DNA from: Christensenella sp. UBA5327
Lineage (GTDB): Bacteria > Bacillota > Clostridia > Christensenellales > Aristaeellaceae
Direction: 5' to 3'
NCBI GenBank assembly: GCA_002411105.1
Contig: DHQX01000039.1
Location: 30,185-44,844 of the forward strand
Length of the DNA stretch: 14,660 bases
Part shown: positions 13,512-14,660 of the stretch, piece by piece
How positions within the stretch are numbered: the stretch's first letter is position 1
Layout of the letters: each line of letters opens with the position of its first letter
Translations under genes and position numbers: made by a program
Notes under the pieces: generated by a model
What the model was told of the DNA's origin: nothing
Seen by the model: the letters and a program-made list of their open reading frames with translations, nothing else
Database searches by the model: none

Positions 13512-14054
13512 ATGAAAAAATCCACCTATGAAGACGCCCGCAAGCGCACCCTGGCCTATTTTGACAAGGCGGGCATCGCGCTGACCGATCACGAAAAAGA
13601 GAACATCGAGGTGGCGGACTTCGGCCTGGGTGAATTGGAGAAGACCGGGCTTGAGCTGGTCACCTACCTGAACACCCAGAAGTGCTGCGCCAAGGAGTTG
13701 GTGCTCTTCCCCCACCAGACCTGCCCGGAGCACCGCCACCCCGAGGTGAACGGCGTTGAGGGCAAGGAGGAGACTTTCCGCTGCCGCTGGGGCACGGTCT
13801 ACCTGTATGTGCCTGGCGAAAAAACCCAGAATCCCGGCGCCAGGCCGCCCCAGGGCAACGAGGCCTATTACACCGTGTTCCACGAGATCAAGCTCACCCC
13901 CGGCCAGCAATACACCCTCTACCCCAACACCCTGCACTGGTTCCAGGCGGGGCCCGAGGGCGCCATCGTGTCGGAGTTTTCCACCACCAGCCGGGATGAA
14001 TCCGACATCTTCACCGATCCCAGGATCAAGCGGATCCCTGAAGTGGAAGGTTGA
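13512..14054 (+). CDS. D-lyxose ketol-isomerase (D-lyxose/D-mannose family sugar isomerase)
   Basis: A cupin-fold, metal-dependent isomerase interconverting D-lyxose and D-xylulose; characterised relatives also use D-mannose/D-fructose. It has 180 residues, resembling Bacillus YdaE along its whole length. LVLFPHQTCPEHRHP lies at about 63-77, KEETFRCRWG at 85-94 and PNTLHWFQAG at 138-147. Probable Mn ligands are His74, His76, Glu87 and His142, inferred from cupin alignment. The ATG at 13512 has AAGGAGG with an 8-base spacer. It is divergent from ribokinase, and bioY follows within 6 bases. No xylulokinase is visible. Confidence 0.9.
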   Translation: MKKSTYEDARKRTLAYFDKAGIALTDHEKENIEVADFGLGELEKTGLELVTYLNTQKCCAKELVLFPHQTCPEHRHPEVNGVEGKEETFRCRWGTVYLYVPGEKTQNPGARPPQGNEAYYTVFHEIKLTPGQQYTLYPNTLHWFQAGPEGAIVSEFSTTSRDESDIFTDPRIKRIPEVEG

Positions 14055-14060
14055 AGTGCC

Positions 14061-14609
14061 ATGACAACAAATCACACCGCCGCCCGCAGCATGAAGCTCT
14101 CCCGGATGGTCCTGTCCGCCATGATGGCCGCCCTCATCGCCGTGGCATCGCAAATCGCGATCCCGCTGCCCATGGTGCCCATCAACCTGGCGCTGCTGGC
14201 GGTGTTTGTGGCGGGATTTTTGCTGGAAAAGCGCTGGGCCATGGCCTCGGTGCTGCTGTATCTGCTCATCGGCGCCGTGGGGCTGCCGGTGTTCTCAGGC
14301 ATGCGGGGCGGGCCCCAGCACCTGGTGGGGCCTACCGGCGGGTATTTGATTGGCTATCTGCTGTCAGTGGGGGTTGTTTCGGCGCTTGCGCCCTGGGCGG
14401 ACACTTTTTTAAGAAGGGTGCTCATCTGCGCCCTGGCGGTGCTGGCCTGCTACACCACCGGCACCCTGTGGCTTGCGTGGCTGACCGGCAAGGCGCTAAG
14501 CGAGGTGATGGGCTTTGCGGTTCTCCCCTTTTTGCCGGGGGACGCGCTGAAATGCCTGGCGGCGGCCTTCCTGGCGCCCCGGCTGGGCAGCATCACCCGG
14601 GCGCTGTGA
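14061..14609 (+). CDS. bioY: BioY, substrate-binding S component of an ECF biotin transporter
   Basis: An integral membrane protein of 182 residues with about six hydrophobic segments, the usual BioY length. The family signature GLPVFSGMRGGPQHLVGPTG is seen at about residues 74-93, followed by GYLIGYLLS. Biotin import normally needs the EcfA/EcfT energising module, which is not encoded here, so shared modules elsewhere are expected. The start is ATG 14061; a GGAAGG before the upstream stop is a modest ribosome binding site, and Met11 is an alternative. It probably shares the promoter at 13441. Neither a biotin operator nor its own promoter is seen. Confidence 0.93.
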   Translation: MTTNHTAARSMKLSRMVLSAMMAALIAVASQIAIPLPMVPINLALLAVFVAGFLLEKRWAMASVLLYLLIGAVGLPVFSGMRGGPQHLVGPTGGYLIGYLLSVGVVSALAPWADTFLRRVLICALAVLACYTTGTLWLAWLTGKALSEVMGFAVLPFLPGDALKCLAAAFLAPRLGSITRAL

Positions 14610-14660
14610 TCAGGCGGGCCTGATGCTCACATCCCCCGCGATCAGCCGGACAAGCCCGCT
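14610..14660 (-). CDS. birA: Biotin-protein ligase, C-terminal 16 codons only (partial)
   Basis: On the minus strand the window edge opens in a frame reading SGLVRLIAGDVSIRPA and then TGA (14612-14610). The GDVSIR ending is typical of the C-terminal SH3-like domain of BirA in Bacillota, and the neighbouring bioY fits this. The rest of the gene lies outside the window, so the call rests on a short match plus context. It converges on bioY with no spacer at all: the palindrome TGATCA (14607-14612) supplies both stop codons. Confidence 0.55.
   Translation of the reverse strand, partial: SGLVRLIAGDVSIRPA

Noticed and set aside
1..14660. Search for CRISPR arrays, insertion sequences, integrase or attachment sites, tRNA and rRNA genes
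   Set aside because: No direct-repeat arrays, transposase-like frames, terminal repeats or tRNA-like folds were found by eye.

Overview
This GC-rich window looks like chromosome of a Bacillota bacterium, most likely a Clostridia-type lineage. The evidence is a proS gene behind a classical T-box leader, strong AGGAGG ribosome binding sites, sigma-A type promoters with 17-base spacers, and the standard S10-operon gene order. The class-level placement is inference; no 16S rRNA gene is present.

Layout. (1) Positions 1-5842, minus strand: thirteen genes of the S10/spc ribosomal-protein operon in canonical order, rpsJ-rplC-rplD-rplW-rplB-rpsS-rplV-rpsC-rplP-rpmC-rpsQ-rplN-rplX. The last, rplX, is cut by the window edge a few residues before its likely end. 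(2) Positions 5843-6457: a 615-base divergent intergenic region. It holds a strong S10-operon promoter, a roughly 170-nt transcribed leader that can fold into several stems, and a promoter for the plus-strand operon. (3) Positions 6458-9016, plus strand: a two-gene operon of an L-cysteine desulfidase (CyuA/UPF0597) and a dicarboxylate/amino acid:cation symporter (DAACS) paralogue, closed by a bidirectional terminator. (4) Positions 9037-10733, minus strand: proS of the archaeal/eukaryotic-like type, with T-box leader, terminator and promoter. (5) Positions 10879-11229, plus strand: a small cupin. (6) Positions 11240-13422, minus strand: the tight operon rbsK-rpiB-methyltransferase. (7) Positions 13441-14609, plus strand: a D-lyxose/D-mannose isomerase and bioY, transcribed divergently from rbsK. 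(8) Positions 14610-14660, minus strand: the last 16 codons of a probable birA, convergent with bioY.

How the parts work together. The ribosomal block is housekeeping. The cysteine operon probably imports a neutral amino acid (cysteine or serine) and degrades cysteine to pyruvate, ammonia and sulfide. ProS is controlled by uncharged tRNA-Pro through its T-box. The rbsK/rpiB genes and the divergent isomerase form a pentose/aldose scavenging locus: free-sugar isomerase, sugar kinase and sugar-phosphate isomerase. Their divergent promoters overlap at the -10 boxes. bioY next to birA groups biotin uptake with biotin attachment.

I found no mobile element, CRISPR array, tRNA or rRNA gene, and no obviously new multi-gene system. 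The strongest candidates for something undescribed are the structured S10 leader RNA, the altered ion/substrate motifs in the symporter beside the cysteine desulfidase, and the overlapping divergent promoters of the sugar locus.
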